Positions 25,531-33,947 are shown, counted from the stretch's first letter. The stretch: 50,955 nt of DNA from an uncultured Veillonella sp. (GCA_900556785.1 USQK01000003.1:1-50955), one strand, 5' to 3'. Numbers and translations: made by a program. Notes: generated by a model not told the origin, from the letters alone.

Positions 25531-25645
25531 AGATAGCCAAGCGAGTAGATCCGTCGGGCTCATCTCAAGAGAATAAATAATTGATGAAATGGCCTTTCAG
25601 TTACCTAATTATCTAGGGATAACGAAGGGCTATTTGTCTTTTCCA
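25531..25645 (+). ncRNA. Candidate antisense antitoxin RNA, module A
   Basis: Predicted to start about 7 nt after the TATAAT at 25519-25524 and to end at an imperfect long hairpin (about 25592-25631) followed by TATTTGTCTTTT. It is complementary to the toxin 3' untranslated region and overlaps the end of the toxin ORF. This tail-to-tail arrangement is known for TxpA/RatA and BsrG/SR4 in Bacillus. Inferred from promoter, hairpin and layout. Confidence 0.5.
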
Positions 25646-25731
25646 AGACAAATAAGCGCCACGAGTGCACCAAAAGCAATGACTACAGTCATTACCTCTA
25701 GGATTAGCATGATTAACTCATAATCACTCAT
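25630..25731 (-). CDS. Holin-like (Hol_Tox/TxpA-type) toxin peptide, module A (33 aa)
   Basis: 33-aa hydrophobic peptide beginning MSDYELIMLILEVMTVV and ending CLGKDK: one membrane helix with a Lys-rich end, the pattern of putative holin-like toxins of type I systems. GGAGGG precedes the ATG, and the upstream leader can fold so that CCTC...CTTC pairs with GAAGGGAGG, hiding the ribosome binding site. Its promoter is TTGATT-N17-TATAAT on the minus strand (about 25793-25821). It differs from module B by one residue (Val for Ile at position 17). It is transcribed outward, away from the autotransporter gene. Confidence 0.65.
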   Translation of the reverse strand: MSDYELIMLILEVMTVVIAFGALVALICLGKDK

Positions 25732-25937
25732 AGACAACCCTCCCTTCATAGACGAAGAGAGGCCCAACCTCGCTTAACTATCCTATATCAATTATAGGGC
25801 GAACATATGGGCGAATCAATAAGAATCTATTTATAGAAATATACAAAAATATATATACGTATACGTTAGCAGTAACTATAATTACTGCTTTTTTTACTTG
25901 TGATAATTTTATAGTTATGTGGCAAATTTCCCTCATA

Positions 25938-25966
25938 TTTACAAGAATATAATTATTAAATATAAT
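25938..25966 (+). promoter_or_regulatory. Promoter of autotransporter 1
   Basis: TTTACA, 17-bp spacer, TATAAT, 48 bp before the start codon. It lies between the two inverted repeats and would therefore move with the gene if the segment inverted. Confidence 0.6.
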
Positions 25967-26014
25967 TAAATTATTTAATAATAGTTTATAGTGTGTAAAT
26001 GAGAGAGGGTTTTT

Positions 26015-28228
26015 ATGAAACGTATGTATAAAGCAAACCTATCTTTAGCGATTGCTCTGACGATTGCTAGCTCTGTGGTGCCTTATGTGATGGCAGAGGG
26101 GATGACGATTACTGCTACTAATGGTGGGTCATTCAAGGCTGGCGAAATGACAAACTACATATCTACCATTGAGGCAGATAATGGTAGTACAGTTAGTATT
26201 GATAAAGCTGTTGCTAATACTGGCTATAATAACAAGCCTTTCATTAGCAGTAAAGGTGGTAGTATAGTTAGCCTTAAGGAAGGCGTTTATGATGTTCAAA
26301 ATGTAAGCACTCCTGTTGCAGTGGCTCAAGGTGGCACCGTTAATATTGGTGTAGACGGCAATAAAGGTAATTTTACTGGTAAGGACTTGTCTTTAGTAGG
26401 TGATGTTATCGTTAAAAGCGACCCAAATCATGCGTCTGAGATCAATATTGGTATCATTGGCAAAGAATCTCTTTGGGATGGCTTGGCTTTTAATCTAGCA
26501 GATAAAGATGCAAAGCATCCAAGTCATATCAATGTATTCCTTGGTGACTATGGTTCTTGGGAGCTTTTCTATCAAGGTGGCTTGCATGAAGGAACATTAG
26601 ATGGTGGTACACAACCTAGCCATGTACATCGACTTGTAGGCTCTAAGAATCGCAACTATGCGAATATGGTAACCCAAAGTGAGCATAATAAGCTCTATGT
26701 AGATAAGCTTGAAGGGCATGTAAACTTTATTTACGACCCTAATGATGAAGGTGGCGATACTGAGGATCCAAGCTATCAACCACCGACTACAACCTATAAT
26801 GGTTTGACTCCAGATTCCTTCTGGGGTGGTGATATTCATATTACAAGTGCAGCTCCTGGTGCAGCGGCTCATGTGTACACTACTCAACGTGGCCTAGATA
26901 TGTCCTCTGAGGCTAATGTGAACAAGATTTTAGATAACTTGGCTCACAAGATGTACTATCATAACTATGTTAATGGTGAAAGAAACCTTCAAGGTACAGT
27001 AGCTATTGCATCTGATGGTTCTGAATCTGGTCGTTTTACAGTAATTACATCTGGTCATGCTAAAGAAGGTGATATTACATGGCAAGCCGATAAGGATGGT
27101 CAAGGTAAATACGTATATGGTGAAAATAAACCTGTACCAAAACCTCAACCTAAGCTAGAAGTTAAACCAACTCCTAAACCTGAGGTTAAGCCGGTACCAA
27201 CTCCGACTCCTAAACCAGAGGTAAAGCCTACTCCAAAACCTGAGGTTAAGCCAGCACCAAAACCAACACCTAAACCAGAAGTGAAACCAGTTCCAGTGCC
27301 AGATCGTAATTCTCACATTCACGTTATCATGGGTGATTTTGATACACCTCATATGCGCGGTGCCCGTTCTGCTATCATGAGCAATATCAACGGATGGAGA
27401 ACATTAACAGATAATATGTATCGTCCACGCGTATTGCAACAAGGCGAACCAACAGGTATTTGGGCTCGCGTTGGAGGCGGTAAATATAGCTATGACGCAA
27501 AAGGCATTGATACAGATACAACATATACACGCATTCAAGGCGGTTACGATGCTAAAACTGGTAGCGGTTGGACTGTAGGTGGTCAAGTTTCTTACCTTCG
27601 TGGCAACGATGATTACGTATTCAACGGTACTGGCAAAGAAAAAGCCTTTGCTGTTGGTGCGTACGGCTTGAAAGATCTTGGTAAAGATCAATATATTCAC
27701 ATCGAATCTCAAGTAGGCCGCGTTTCTAATGCTTTCACAGCTCGCAATGAAATTGGTGAAAGCCTTTCTGGCGAAACGAAAGCAAATGCTTATACAATTG
27801 GTGCACGATATGGTAAAACTGTGAAATTCCAAAACGGCACGTATATCGAGCCACAAGCACAATTGAGCTACACTCACTTCGGTGGGGATAGCTTTGATGC
27901 AGGTCGTATGCATGTCAACGAATCTGGTGTAAGCAGCACAGCAGGTGGCCTTGGCCTTGAAATCGGTAAAACATTCGGCGCAGGTAACATCTATACTCGC
28001 GTTGGTGTAAACCATGCCTTCTCTGGCACTGTAAATACAGCGTACACAACTGGCAATACTACAAAATATACAAAACAAGACCTTAAAGGCACTTGGACCG
28101 ATCTAGCATTCGGTGGTCGCTATGGCTTCAATGCTAATAACAGCATCTTTGCTGACCTTAGCACAGGATTATCCGGTGACTATAAAGCAGGCTGGTCTGT
28201 AAATGCTGGATTTACACATAAATTCTAA
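26015..28228 (+). CDS. Classical (type Va) autotransporter adhesin 1
   Basis: 737 aa outer-membrane autotransporter. It has a signal peptide (about 1-28, ending VMA), then a passenger of about 340 residues with beta-helix-like repeats (NGGSFKAGE, NGSTVSIDKA, GGSIVSLKEG). The passenger ends in the SSEANVNKILDNLAHKMYYHNYV block. A Pro/Lys-rich linker (about 371-430, repeats of PKPEVKPTP type) spans the periphery. The C-terminal beta-barrel (about 447-737) starts at RGARSAIMSNI, contains WARVGGGKYSY, and ends in FTHKF with the terminal Phe needed by the BAM complex. The barrel is closely similar to that of the gene at 29025-31373. ATG 26015 has GAGAGAGGG upstream. Adhesion or biofilm is the likely role; the ligand is unknown. 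Confidence 0.92.
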   Translation: MKRMYKANLSLAIALTIASSVVPYVMAEGMTITATNGGSFKAGEMTNYISTIEADNGSTVSIDKAVANTGYNNKPFISSKGGSIVSLKEGVYDVQNVSTPVAVAQGGTVNIGVDGNKGNFTGKDLSLVGDVIVKSDPNHASEINIGIIGKESLWDGLAFNLADKDAKHPSHINVFLGDYGSWELFYQGGLHEGTLDGGTQPSHVHRLVGSKNRNYANMVTQSEHNKLYVDKLEGHVNFIYDPNDEGGDTEDPSYQPPTTTYNGLTPDSFWGGDIHITSAAPGAAAHVYTTQRGLDMSSEANVNKILDNLAHKMYYHNYVNGERNLQGTVAIASDGSESGRFTVITSGHAKEGDITWQADKDGQGKYVYGENKPVPKPQPKLEVKPTPKPEVKPVPTPTPKPEVKPTPKPEVKPAPKPTPKPEVKPVPVPDRNSHIHVIMGDFDTPHMRGARSAIMSNINGWRTLTDNMYRPRVLQQGEPTGIWARVGGGKYSYDAKGIDTDTTYTRIQGGYDAKTGSGWTVGGQVSYLRGNDDYVFNGTGKEKAFAVGAYGLKDLGKDQYIHIESQVGRVSNAFTARNEIGESLSGETKANAYTIGARYGKTVKFQNGTYIEPQAQLSYTHFGGDSFDAGRMHVNESGVSSTAGGLGLEIGKTFGAGNIYTRVGVNHAFSGTVNTAYTTGNTTKYTKQDLKGTWTDLAFGGRYGFNANNSIFADLSTGLSGDYKAGWSVNAGFTHKF

Positions 28229-28272
28229 GGATCAATTTAATAAATTATTCTTTGTAATATAGCCAATATATA

Positions 28273-28318
28273 AAGCCTCCTAATAGTAGAGTAATAACTT
28301 TATTATTAGGAGGCTTTT
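28273..28318 (+). terminator. Intrinsic terminator of autotransporter 1
   Basis: Stem AAGCCTCCTAATA/TATTAGGAGGCTT with a T tract. An almost identical terminator follows autotransporter 2 at 31419-31464, showing that the duplication included the 3' flank. Confidence 0.85.
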
Positions 28319-28355
28319 ATAATATATTTCGTATATTTCTATTAATAGATTCTTA

Positions 28356-28384
28356 TTGATTCGCCCATATGTTCGCTATATAAT
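28356..28384 (+). promoter_or_regulatory. Toxin promoter, module B
   Basis: TTGATT, 17-bp spacer, TATAAT. The leader contains CCTCTCTTCGTTAATGAAGG, which can pair internally and mask the GGGAGG ribosome binding site. Confidence 0.6.
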
Positions 28385-28443
28385 TGACTTAGGATAGTCA
28401 GGCGAGGTTGGGCCTCTCTTCGTTAATGAAGGGAGGGTTGTCT

Positions 28444-28545
28444 ATGAGTGATTATGAGTTAATCATGTTAATCCTAGAAGTAATGACTGTAATCATTGCT
28501 TTTGGTGCACTCGTGGCGCTTATTTGTCTTGGAAAAGACAAATAG
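28444..28545 (+). CDS. Holin-like (Hol_Tox/TxpA-type) toxin peptide, module B (33 aa)
   Basis: 33-aa peptide nearly identical to the module A product (starts MSDYELIMLILEVMTVII, ends CLGKDK). It has a single hydrophobic helix and is preceded by AAGGGAGGG. It is transcribed to the right, away from autotransporter 1 and toward autotransporter 2. The convergent antisense promoter at 28648-28676 and the hairpin GTTACCAGT-A-ACTGGATAAC after the stop codon complete a type I toxin-antitoxin unit. Toxicity is not demonstrated. Confidence 0.65.
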   Translation: MSDYELIMLILEVMTVIIAFGALVALICLGKDK

Positions 28546-28641
28546 CCCTTCGTTACCAGTAACTGGATAACTGAAAGGCCATTTCATCATGTTTTTTATC
28601 CTTTTGAGATGAGCCCGACGGTTCTACTCGTTTGGCTGTCT
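28530..28641 (-). ncRNA. Candidate antisense antitoxin RNA, module B
   Basis: Minus-strand transcript from the 28648-28676 promoter. It ends after the hairpin formed by the GCCTTTCAGTTA and TAACGAAGGGC arms, with TATTTGTCTTTT following. It overlaps the toxin mRNA 3' end. Confidence 0.5.
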
Positions 28642-28647
28642 GTTTAT

Positions 28648-28676
28648 ATTATAGGGTTTATATCATATATCGTCAA
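28648..28676 (-). promoter_or_regulatory. Antisense (antitoxin) RNA promoter, module B
   Basis: Read on the minus strand: TTGACG, 17-bp spacer, TATAAT, the same boxes and spacing as in module A. Confidence 0.7.
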
Positions 28677-28821
28677 ATATGGATAAACAAGTTTATATTA
28701 AACAACTTTATATGGCTATTATTTACCATGAGGCAGCGAGTCAATCGTTGCCTCTTTTGGTATATTTTTATCTAATACATATCAAATCTTAATTATCTCT
28801 AAAATAAATGAGTATAATTCA

Positions 28822-28850
28822 TTTACAATTCACTAAAAATAGTGTAATAT
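28822..28850 (+). promoter_or_regulatory. Promoter of autotransporter 2
   Basis: TTTACA, 17-bp spacer, TAATAT. This gives a leader of about 170 nt before the ATG at 29025. Confidence 0.45.
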
Positions 28851-29024
28851 TTTATACATATTTTAAAAGTGTTGGTCTTAAGTTTCTTTAATAAGTGAGT
28901 ATATATCTATCTTTTATCATAAAAAAAGACTAATAAATCAACTCATAGATATATATTCAAGTATGAAGGAGCTTTCACAAATGTGATTGTATTGTAAGTG
29001 AAATATTGATTGAGGTATAAGAGG

Positions 29025-31373
29025 ATGAAAGGTAGTAATAAGATTTTATTGTCTGCTGTTATGATGACCTTATTGTCATCTACAATAGCTATGTCTAGTA
29101 CATGGGCTGCAGCAGGTATTAATTCTGATGGACGTATTTTTGCAACTACTGCTGATAGTAAATTTGAAAGTACAGGTAATACGACTGCGAATGGTGTAGT
29201 CGCATCTGATGGTGGTCAAGTTACAATTGGCTCTTTGGACACTCCTGATGCATCTCAATTGCCTAAACGCTATCGTCAACCAGCTTTCATTACAGGCATG
29301 CTAAATAACAGTTCCATCCAAGTAGATGGCGGTGTTATGGACGTGACTACTGCGCCATGGAAGTCTCCATATCCAGTGGCATTTGCTTATAATAGTAAAA
29401 TTAATCTTGGTGTCGATGATGCGGGTACTGTAAAGCACAAAGTATTTAATATGCAAGGCGATGTGCTTGTATCTGATAAAATGATGCCTCCTCATCAAGA
29501 ACAGCAACCATCTGTTATTAATATTGGCCTAGGCCGCGCACACAATAGTCCTAACCAATTTTCTGGTAAGGCAGTGAACACCTTAGAGGATAAGGGTGGC
29601 GAAATTAACATGACCTTTGATGGTGGCATGTGGAGCCATGATTACATGGGTGGCTTGGAATCTTTCAAAATTGATGGTAAAACGGAACGCAGTAGTATTA
29701 ATAACCTCACAGGTACTCGTACGCGTGAAGGTTTCAGCCGTATTGCGCAAGATTCTCGCAGCGACATTCATGTAAATAAATTGGACGGCCATATTAATGT
29801 TATTTATGACATGAGTGATAGCACGGGCTTGAACTTCGCTAAACAAGGCTCCAAGAAAAATGGTCTTGATCCGGCTGATATCGAGGGTGGTAACTTCATC
29901 GTGAAATCCGCTGCAGCTGGCTCCGGCGTGCATGGCTATGTAACAGGCGATCATCTTGATACTTCTTCTGAAAGCAATGTAAACAAGATTTTAGATAACT
30001 TGGCCCACAAATTCTATTATGAAAACTATGTAAAGGGTGAAAGAAACCTTTCTGGTACAGTATCTATTGCTTCTAAAGGTATTGTGTCTAGCTACAAAAA
30101 AGCGTTGACTACAGACCAAAAAGAAGGGGATATTACTTGGAAAGACGGTAATGGTCAAGGCTCCTATGTGGTGCCAGAACCAAAACCTACACCAACTCCG
30201 GAGCCAAAACCAGTTACACCAGTAACTCCAGATCCTAAACCGGTTACGCCAGTAACTCCAGAGCCAAAACCAGTTACACCAGTAACTCCGGATCCTAAAC
30301 CAGTTACACCAGTAACTCCAGATCCTAAGCCAGTTACGCCAGTAACTCCAGACCCTAAACCAGTTACGCCAGTAACTCCAGACCCTAAACCGGTTACTCC
30401 TGTAACGCCAGATCCTAAGCCAGTTACACCAGATCCTAAACCAGTTACACCAGTAACTCCTAATCCTGTTGTTCGTGGTGCGTACGATACACCTCATATG
30501 CGTGGTATTCGTTCTGCTGTAGTAGGTAATATCAATGCTTGGCGTACATTAGCTGATGATATGTATCGTCCTCGCGTATTGCAACAAGGTGAACCAACAG
30601 GTATTTGGGCTCGCATCGGTGGCGGTAAATATAGCTACTCCGGTAGCGGTATCGACACAGCTACAGATTATACACGCATCCAAGGCGGTTATGATGTTAA
30701 AATTAGCCGTGGTTGGACTGTAGGTGGTCAAGTTTCTTACCTTCGCGGTTCTGAAGACTATGTATTCGATGGTTCCGGCAAGGTGAAATCCTTCTCCGTA
30801 GGTGCTTATGGTTTGAAAGACCTTGGCAAAGATCAATATGTACATGTAGAAACTCAAGTTGGTCGCGTATCTAATGACTTCACAGCTCGAAATGAAATTG
30901 GTGAAGCTATGTCTGGCGATACAAAATCCAATGCGTATAGCATCGGTGTTCGTTATGGTAAAACATTGAAATATGCTAATGGTTTCTATGTAGAACCACA
31001 AGCACAATTGAACTTTACACACTTCGGTGGACGTAACTTCAATGTAGGTAATGTATCTGTTAACCAATCTAGTGTAAACAGCACTTCTGGTAAAATTGGC
31101 CTTGAATTGGGTAAACAATTTGGCAATGGTAACCTTTATACACGTTTTGCAGCAGGTCATGCTTTCACAGGCAATGTAAAAACTGCATTCGCTAGCGGTA
31201 GTGTTATGAAATTAACAGAACAAGACCTTAAAGGCACTTGGACTGAACTTGCCTTCGGCGGCCGTTATGGTTTCAATAGCAACAATAGCGTATTTGCTGA
31301 CGTTGCCACAGGTTTGTCTGGTGATCTCCAAGCAGACTGGGGCGTGAATGCAGGTTTTACACATAAGTTCTAA
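29025..31373 (+). CDS. Classical (type Va) autotransporter adhesin 2
   Basis: About 782 aa. It has a signal peptide (about 1-29, LLSAVMMTLLSST...TWA), a passenger of about 350 residues, and a Pro-Thr-Val repeat linker (about 384-482, units of PDPKPVTPVT). The C-terminal barrel (about 491-782) starts RGIRSAVVGNINAW, contains WARIGGGKYSY and ends FTHKF. The passenger end (SSESNVNKILDNLAHKFYYENYV) and the barrel closely match autotransporter 1, while the upstream passenger differs, so the pair has a variable distal and a constant proximal part. ATG 29025 with GAGG at 9 nt is preferred over TTG 29010. It has its own promoter and terminator. Confidence 0.92.
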   Translation: MKGSNKILLSAVMMTLLSSTIAMSSTWAAAGINSDGRIFATTADSKFESTGNTTANGVVASDGGQVTIGSLDTPDASQLPKRYRQPAFITGMLNNSSIQVDGGVMDVTTAPWKSPYPVAFAYNSKINLGVDDAGTVKHKVFNMQGDVLVSDKMMPPHQEQQPSVINIGLGRAHNSPNQFSGKAVNTLEDKGGEINMTFDGGMWSHDYMGGLESFKIDGKTERSSINNLTGTRTREGFSRIAQDSRSDIHVNKLDGHINVIYDMSDSTGLNFAKQGSKKNGLDPADIEGGNFIVKSAAAGSGVHGYVTGDHLDTSSESNVNKILDNLAHKFYYENYVKGERNLSGTVSIASKGIVSSYKKALTTDQKEGDITWKDGNGQGSYVVPEPKPTPTPEPKPVTPVTPDPKPVTPVTPEPKPVTPVTPDPKPVTPVTPDPKPVTPVTPDPKPVTPVTPDPKPVTPVTPDPKPVTPDPKPVTPVTPNPVVRGAYDTPHMRGIRSAVVGNINAWRTLADDMYRPRVLQQGEPTGIWARIGGGKYSYSGSGIDTATDYTRIQGGYDVKISRGWTVGGQVSYLRGSEDYVFDGSGKVKSFSVGAYGLKDLGKDQYVHVETQVGRVSNDFTARNEIGEAMSGDTKSNAYSIGVRYGKTLKYANGFYVEPQAQLNFTHFGGRNFNVGNVSVNQSSVNSTSGKIGLELGKQFGNGNLYTRFAAGHAFTGNVKTAFASGSVMKLTEQDLKGTWTELAFGGRYGFNSNNSVFADVATGLSGDLQADWGVNAGFTHKF
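30180..30471 (+). repeat. Pro-rich tandem repeat region in autotransporter 2
   Basis: About nine units of 30 bp encoding PDPKPVTPVT with minor variation (E for D, one shortened unit), between passenger and barrel. Units differ mainly by synonymous third-base changes. The repeat length is a multiple of 3, so copy-number change would alter linker length without breaking the frame. Confidence 0.85.
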
Positions 31374-31418
31374 GTGTAGATTTATTAAATAATCTTTTGT
31401 ACAATAGCTAACATATAT

Positions 31419-31464
31419 AGCCTCCTAATAATAGAGTCATGACTTTATTATTAGGAGGCTTTTA
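31419..31464 (+). terminator. Intrinsic terminator of autotransporter 2
   Basis: 15-bp stem AGCCTCCTAATAATA/TATTATTAGGAGGCT followed by TTTT. Confidence 0.85.
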
Positions 31465-31732
31465 TTGTATGGAGCATAGAACTAACTATATAGCCACCTA
31501 TGCATTTTTCTTCTAACCTTAATGAAAAACTATATAGACGAAATACGATATATCGTGTATACTAATGAAAATGTAAGCTACTAGAATCATTATTGATTGA
31601 AGCACACTGTATTAATAAATTTACCATGCTTAGTATGGGGGTCTCTATGGGGATAAAAGTTCCTCAAGAGATAATATCTATTACATGATAAATGAAGTAG
31701 CTCTGGGGAGGGCACTTCGAGAGAGGAGACTT
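31465..31732 (+). promoter_or_regulatory. Intergenic region with promoter-like site upstream of the 189-aa exported protein
   Basis: Beyond the terminator, the only signal I see is TAGACG (31535-31540), a 17-bp spacer and TATACT (31558-31563). The spacer contains the palindrome ACGATATATCGT, which could be an operator. That leaves a leader of about 165 nt. No gene is visible here. Confidence 0.35.
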
Positions 31733-32302
31733 ATGAAACTAATTAAATTATTACCAGTTATGGCAATTGCTTCTGTATGTGTTGCTGGCCAAGTACATGC
31801 GGCACAAGATCCTTTGATGATGCCTGAACAACCTGCGGCTCCTTTGACTGCAGAACAACAAGAAATCTCTCTTGCTGTTCCTAGTGAAGAGGTAAAAGCT
31901 GTAGTATCTGAATTTGCAGCATTCCAATTGGGGATGAGCAATGCTTTAATCCAAGACGACAATCGCGTAATGTCTGGTCAACAACGTTATACTAATAACG
32001 TGTTATACTACATGAATGTTCGTCGTAGCTGGTACATTACAAGCCATCGCTATAAAAAAGATAGCTATGCTCGTGTAGCATTAGATCGCTTGTACTTAGA
32101 TTACAAAGAATTCTTCACAAACCACACAACTGTGTCTGACATGAACAAAGCTGAATATGAAAACCAAATTTTGGCAATTCTTGAAAAGAATACAGCTAAC
32201 ATGTCTAATGATGAATTGCGTTTCTACATGAACGAAATGGTAATCTACAGCTTGAAAGAAGCTATGCGTGACGGTAACAACCGCGTTAAACGCATCCGCT
32301 AA
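31733..32302 (+). CDS. Exported protein, 189 aa, paralogue of the protein at the far end of the island
   Basis: ATG 31733 is preceded by GAGGAG at 6 nt, so longer starts are unlikely. It has a signal peptide of about 22 residues (KLIKLLPVMAIASVCVAG...VHA), then a mostly helical mature part. The C-terminal motif MSNDELRFYMNEMVIYSLKEA is closely matched by VSNEELRHYMNETIWFAAKQ in the protein at 49684-50472. No lipobox or barrel signature is seen, so a periplasmic or secreted location is likely. I know no function; its repeated position beside autotransporters suggests a helper, chaperone or envelope-sensing role, which is inference. It is monocistronic: two terminators follow. Confidence 0.75.
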   Translation: MKLIKLLPVMAIASVCVAGQVHAAQDPLMMPEQPAAPLTAEQQEISLAVPSEEVKAVVSEFAAFQLGMSNALIQDDNRVMSGQQRYTNNVLYYMNVRRSWYITSHRYKKDSYARVALDRLYLDYKEFFTNHTTVSDMNKAEYENQILAILEKNTANMSNDELRFYMNEMVIYSLKEAMRDGNNRVKRIR

Positions 32303-32328
32303 TCGGTATATACAACTATATATCTATG

Positions 32329-32361
32329 AAAGAGGTAACGGCATAGGCCGTTGCCTCTTTT
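32329..32361 (+). terminator. Intrinsic terminator (first of tandem pair)
   Basis: AAAGAGGTAACGGC/GCCGTTGCCTCTTT stem, ATAG loop, T tract, 27 bp after the 189-aa gene. Confidence 0.85.
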
Positions 32362-32366
32362 GTTTT

Positions 32367-32413
32367 CAAAACAAATTCCCTCGTAGGAACAAATCCTACG
32401 GGGGTTTGTTTAT
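32367..32413 (+). terminator. Intrinsic terminator (second of tandem pair)
   Basis: AAACAAA...CGTAGGA with TCCTACG...TTTGTTT, immediately after the first terminator. It insulates the next gene. Confidence 0.6.
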
Positions 32414-32468
32414 TAATTAATTATATTATCTGATCTGATCTATTCTTTATGAATTATTATTTATATTA

Positions 32469-32497
32469 TTTACATATTTTTTCGATAGCAGTATAAT
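32469..32497 (+). promoter_or_regulatory. Promoter of short trimeric autotransporter
   Basis: TTTACA, 17-bp spacer, TATAAT, about 70 bp before the start codon. Confidence 0.65.
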
Positions 32498-32567
32498 CTA
32501 CTTGTAGAATTATGAGGAAAGTATGAAGGAGAAATGTTTTGTAGTGTAACAAGGGAGGCGTATGATT

Positions 32568-33947
32568 ATGAATCACGCAAAGAAACTACAATTATTAGCA
32601 GTACTCGGAGTTTTGACTATATCTTCGGCAAGCTTGGTTCAAGCTGCAGATATTCCTGTTGTTTCCACTGGGGGTGCCACTTATAACATTGGTTTACAAG
32701 GTTGGTCATCTTTCACTAACTCAGATAATGTACATCTTGGTGGTCAAACTGGGGCGGCTAATAGCGATCCCTATTCCCATGCAGGGGATCCAAATGCAAA
32801 GGGTAATAATATTGCCATCGGTCGTATTGCTTTGAATGGTTCTCAAGGCGGTGGCAATGTAGCATTAGGTGCTAAGAGCTTTGTAGATGGTAAAGGTGAC
32901 TATAACTTCTTAGGTAACTTTGCGGCAGGCTTTAAATCAACTATTTCGGATACAATTGCGGTAGGTTATTTTGCAGGAGCTGGATCTGAAGGTAATAAAA
33001 ACGTATGGCTCGGCGCTTCTCAAGCTGGCGGTAGTAAGGGGAATAACACTGTATTAATCGGTTCTAACTCTACAGTAAATGGTAATTTTAACTATGGCAT
33101 GGGTCATGGTGTTATCTTTAAAGGCGATAAGAACTCCGCTATTGGCGCATATAACAAAATTGAAGGTAACCAATCTGGCGCCTTTGGTGTAGGTACGTAT
33201 AATGTGGATACTGTTAAGGGCGATAATTCCTACAGTGTTGGTAACAAGAACCAAGTGAGTGCTAATAATACATTCGTAGTTGGTAATAATGTGAAAACAT
33301 CTCTAGACAATGCCGTTGTATTAGGTAATAATTCTACTGCTGAAAGTAGTGATGTAGTGAGCACTCCTAGTTATACCTACAATAATGGTGTTACTGAAAG
33401 CTTCGCTGGTACTGCTCCTGTGTCTACTGTATCTGTTGGTGCGGCAGGTCAAGAACGCACTATCACTCATGTTGCAGCAGGTCGTATTACAGCGGATTCT
33501 ACAGATGCGGTTAACGGTTCCCAGTTATATGGTACAAACCAACAAATTGATGTATTGCATCGCGATGTACGCCACGTGGAAAAAGAATCCAATCGCGGTG
33601 ATGCTCGTGCCGCAGCATTAGCTGCATTGCATCCACTACAATTTGATCCTGACCATAAGGTTCAAGTTATGGGTGGCTATGGTCATTACAAGGGTGAAAA
33701 TGCATTGGCTCTTGGGGTTGGTTACTATCCGAAAGAAAACCTACTCCTTACAGCAGGTACAACTGTAAGTGGTGATTTGATGACTAATGTAGGCGTATCT
33801 TATAAATTCGGTGAAAATAAAACATTGGCTAAGATTTCCCCTGCATCCTATAACGCATTGGAACAACGGGTAGATACATTAGAAGCACAAAACAAAAAAC
33901 TACAAGAAACAGTAGATATGCTTGTGCAAAAACTTAATGAAAAATAG
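32568..33947 (+). CDS. Trimeric autotransporter adhesin (YadA-like), short form
   Basis: About 459 aa type Vc adhesin. Signal peptide of about 26 residues ending VQA. The head (about 30-280) has left-handed beta-roll repeats of YadA type (NIAIGRIALNG, NVALGAKS, AIGAYNKIEG, SVGNKNQVSA, VVGNNVKT, VVLGNNST). A neck follows (HVAAGRITADSTDAVNGSQL, about 305-325), then a very short stalk. The YadA anchor (about 343-420) opens AALAALHPLQFDP and contains GGYGHYKGENALALG. Unusually, about 35 residues follow the anchor and form a heptad-like coil (YNALEQRVDTLEAQNKKL). ATG 32568 is preferred (GGAGG at 9 nt) over ATG 32562 (3 nt). A terminator follows. Confidence 0.92.
   Translation: MNHAKKLQLLAVLGVLTISSASLVQAADIPVVSTGGATYNIGLQGWSSFTNSDNVHLGGQTGAANSDPYSHAGDPNAKGNNIAIGRIALNGSQGGGNVALGAKSFVDGKGDYNFLGNFAAGFKSTISDTIAVGYFAGAGSEGNKNVWLGASQAGGSKGNNTVLIGSNSTVNGNFNYGMGHGVIFKGDKNSAIGAYNKIEGNQSGAFGVGTYNVDTVKGDNSYSVGNKNQVSANNTFVVGNNVKTSLDNAVVLGNNSTAESSDVVSTPSYTYNNGVTESFAGTAPVSTVSVGAAGQERTITHVAAGRITADSTDAVNGSQLYGTNQQIDVLHRDVRHVEKESNRGDARAAALAALHPLQFDPDHKVQVMGGYGHYKGENALALGVGYYPKENLLLTAGTTVSGDLMTNVGVSYKFGENKTLAKISPASYNALEQRVDTLEAQNKKLQETVDMLVQKLNEK

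Larger units (their letters stand above)
25484..25855. repeat. Left inverted repeat (IR-L) carrying toxin-antitoxin module A
   Basis: By eye, this stretch is matched at roughly 85-90% by the reverse complement of 28328-28690. The match covers the antisense promoter, the antisense RNA, the toxin ORF, the toxin ribosome binding site and the toxin promoter. It runs inward to the ATAAGAATCTAT...AGAAATATAC stretch. The classical autotransporter gene at 26015-28228, with its own promoter and terminator, lies entirely between the two copies. Confidence 0.8.
28328..28690. repeat. Right inverted repeat (IR-R) carrying toxin-antitoxin module B
   Basis: Reverse-complement counterpart of 25484-25855. 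It holds the module B toxin promoter (TTGATT 28356-28361, TATAAT 28379-28384), the toxin ORF and the convergent antisense promoter. Confidence 0.8.

Noticed and set aside
27404..28078. 224-aa minus-strand frame opposite the barrel of autotransporter 1 (and the matching one at 30549-31160)
   Set aside because: Both are shadows of the same conserved barrel on the coding strand; their mutual similarity comes from the duplicated barrel.
25484..28690. Inverted repeats as ends of a transposable element
   Set aside because: There is no transposase, no target-site duplication that I could see, and the repeats are fully explained as two complete toxin-antitoxin modules.
32820..33330. Possible CRISPR-like or tandem DNA repeats in the adhesin heads
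   Set aside because: The regularity is protein-level YadA head repeats with diverged nucleotides and no constant repeat/spacer structure.
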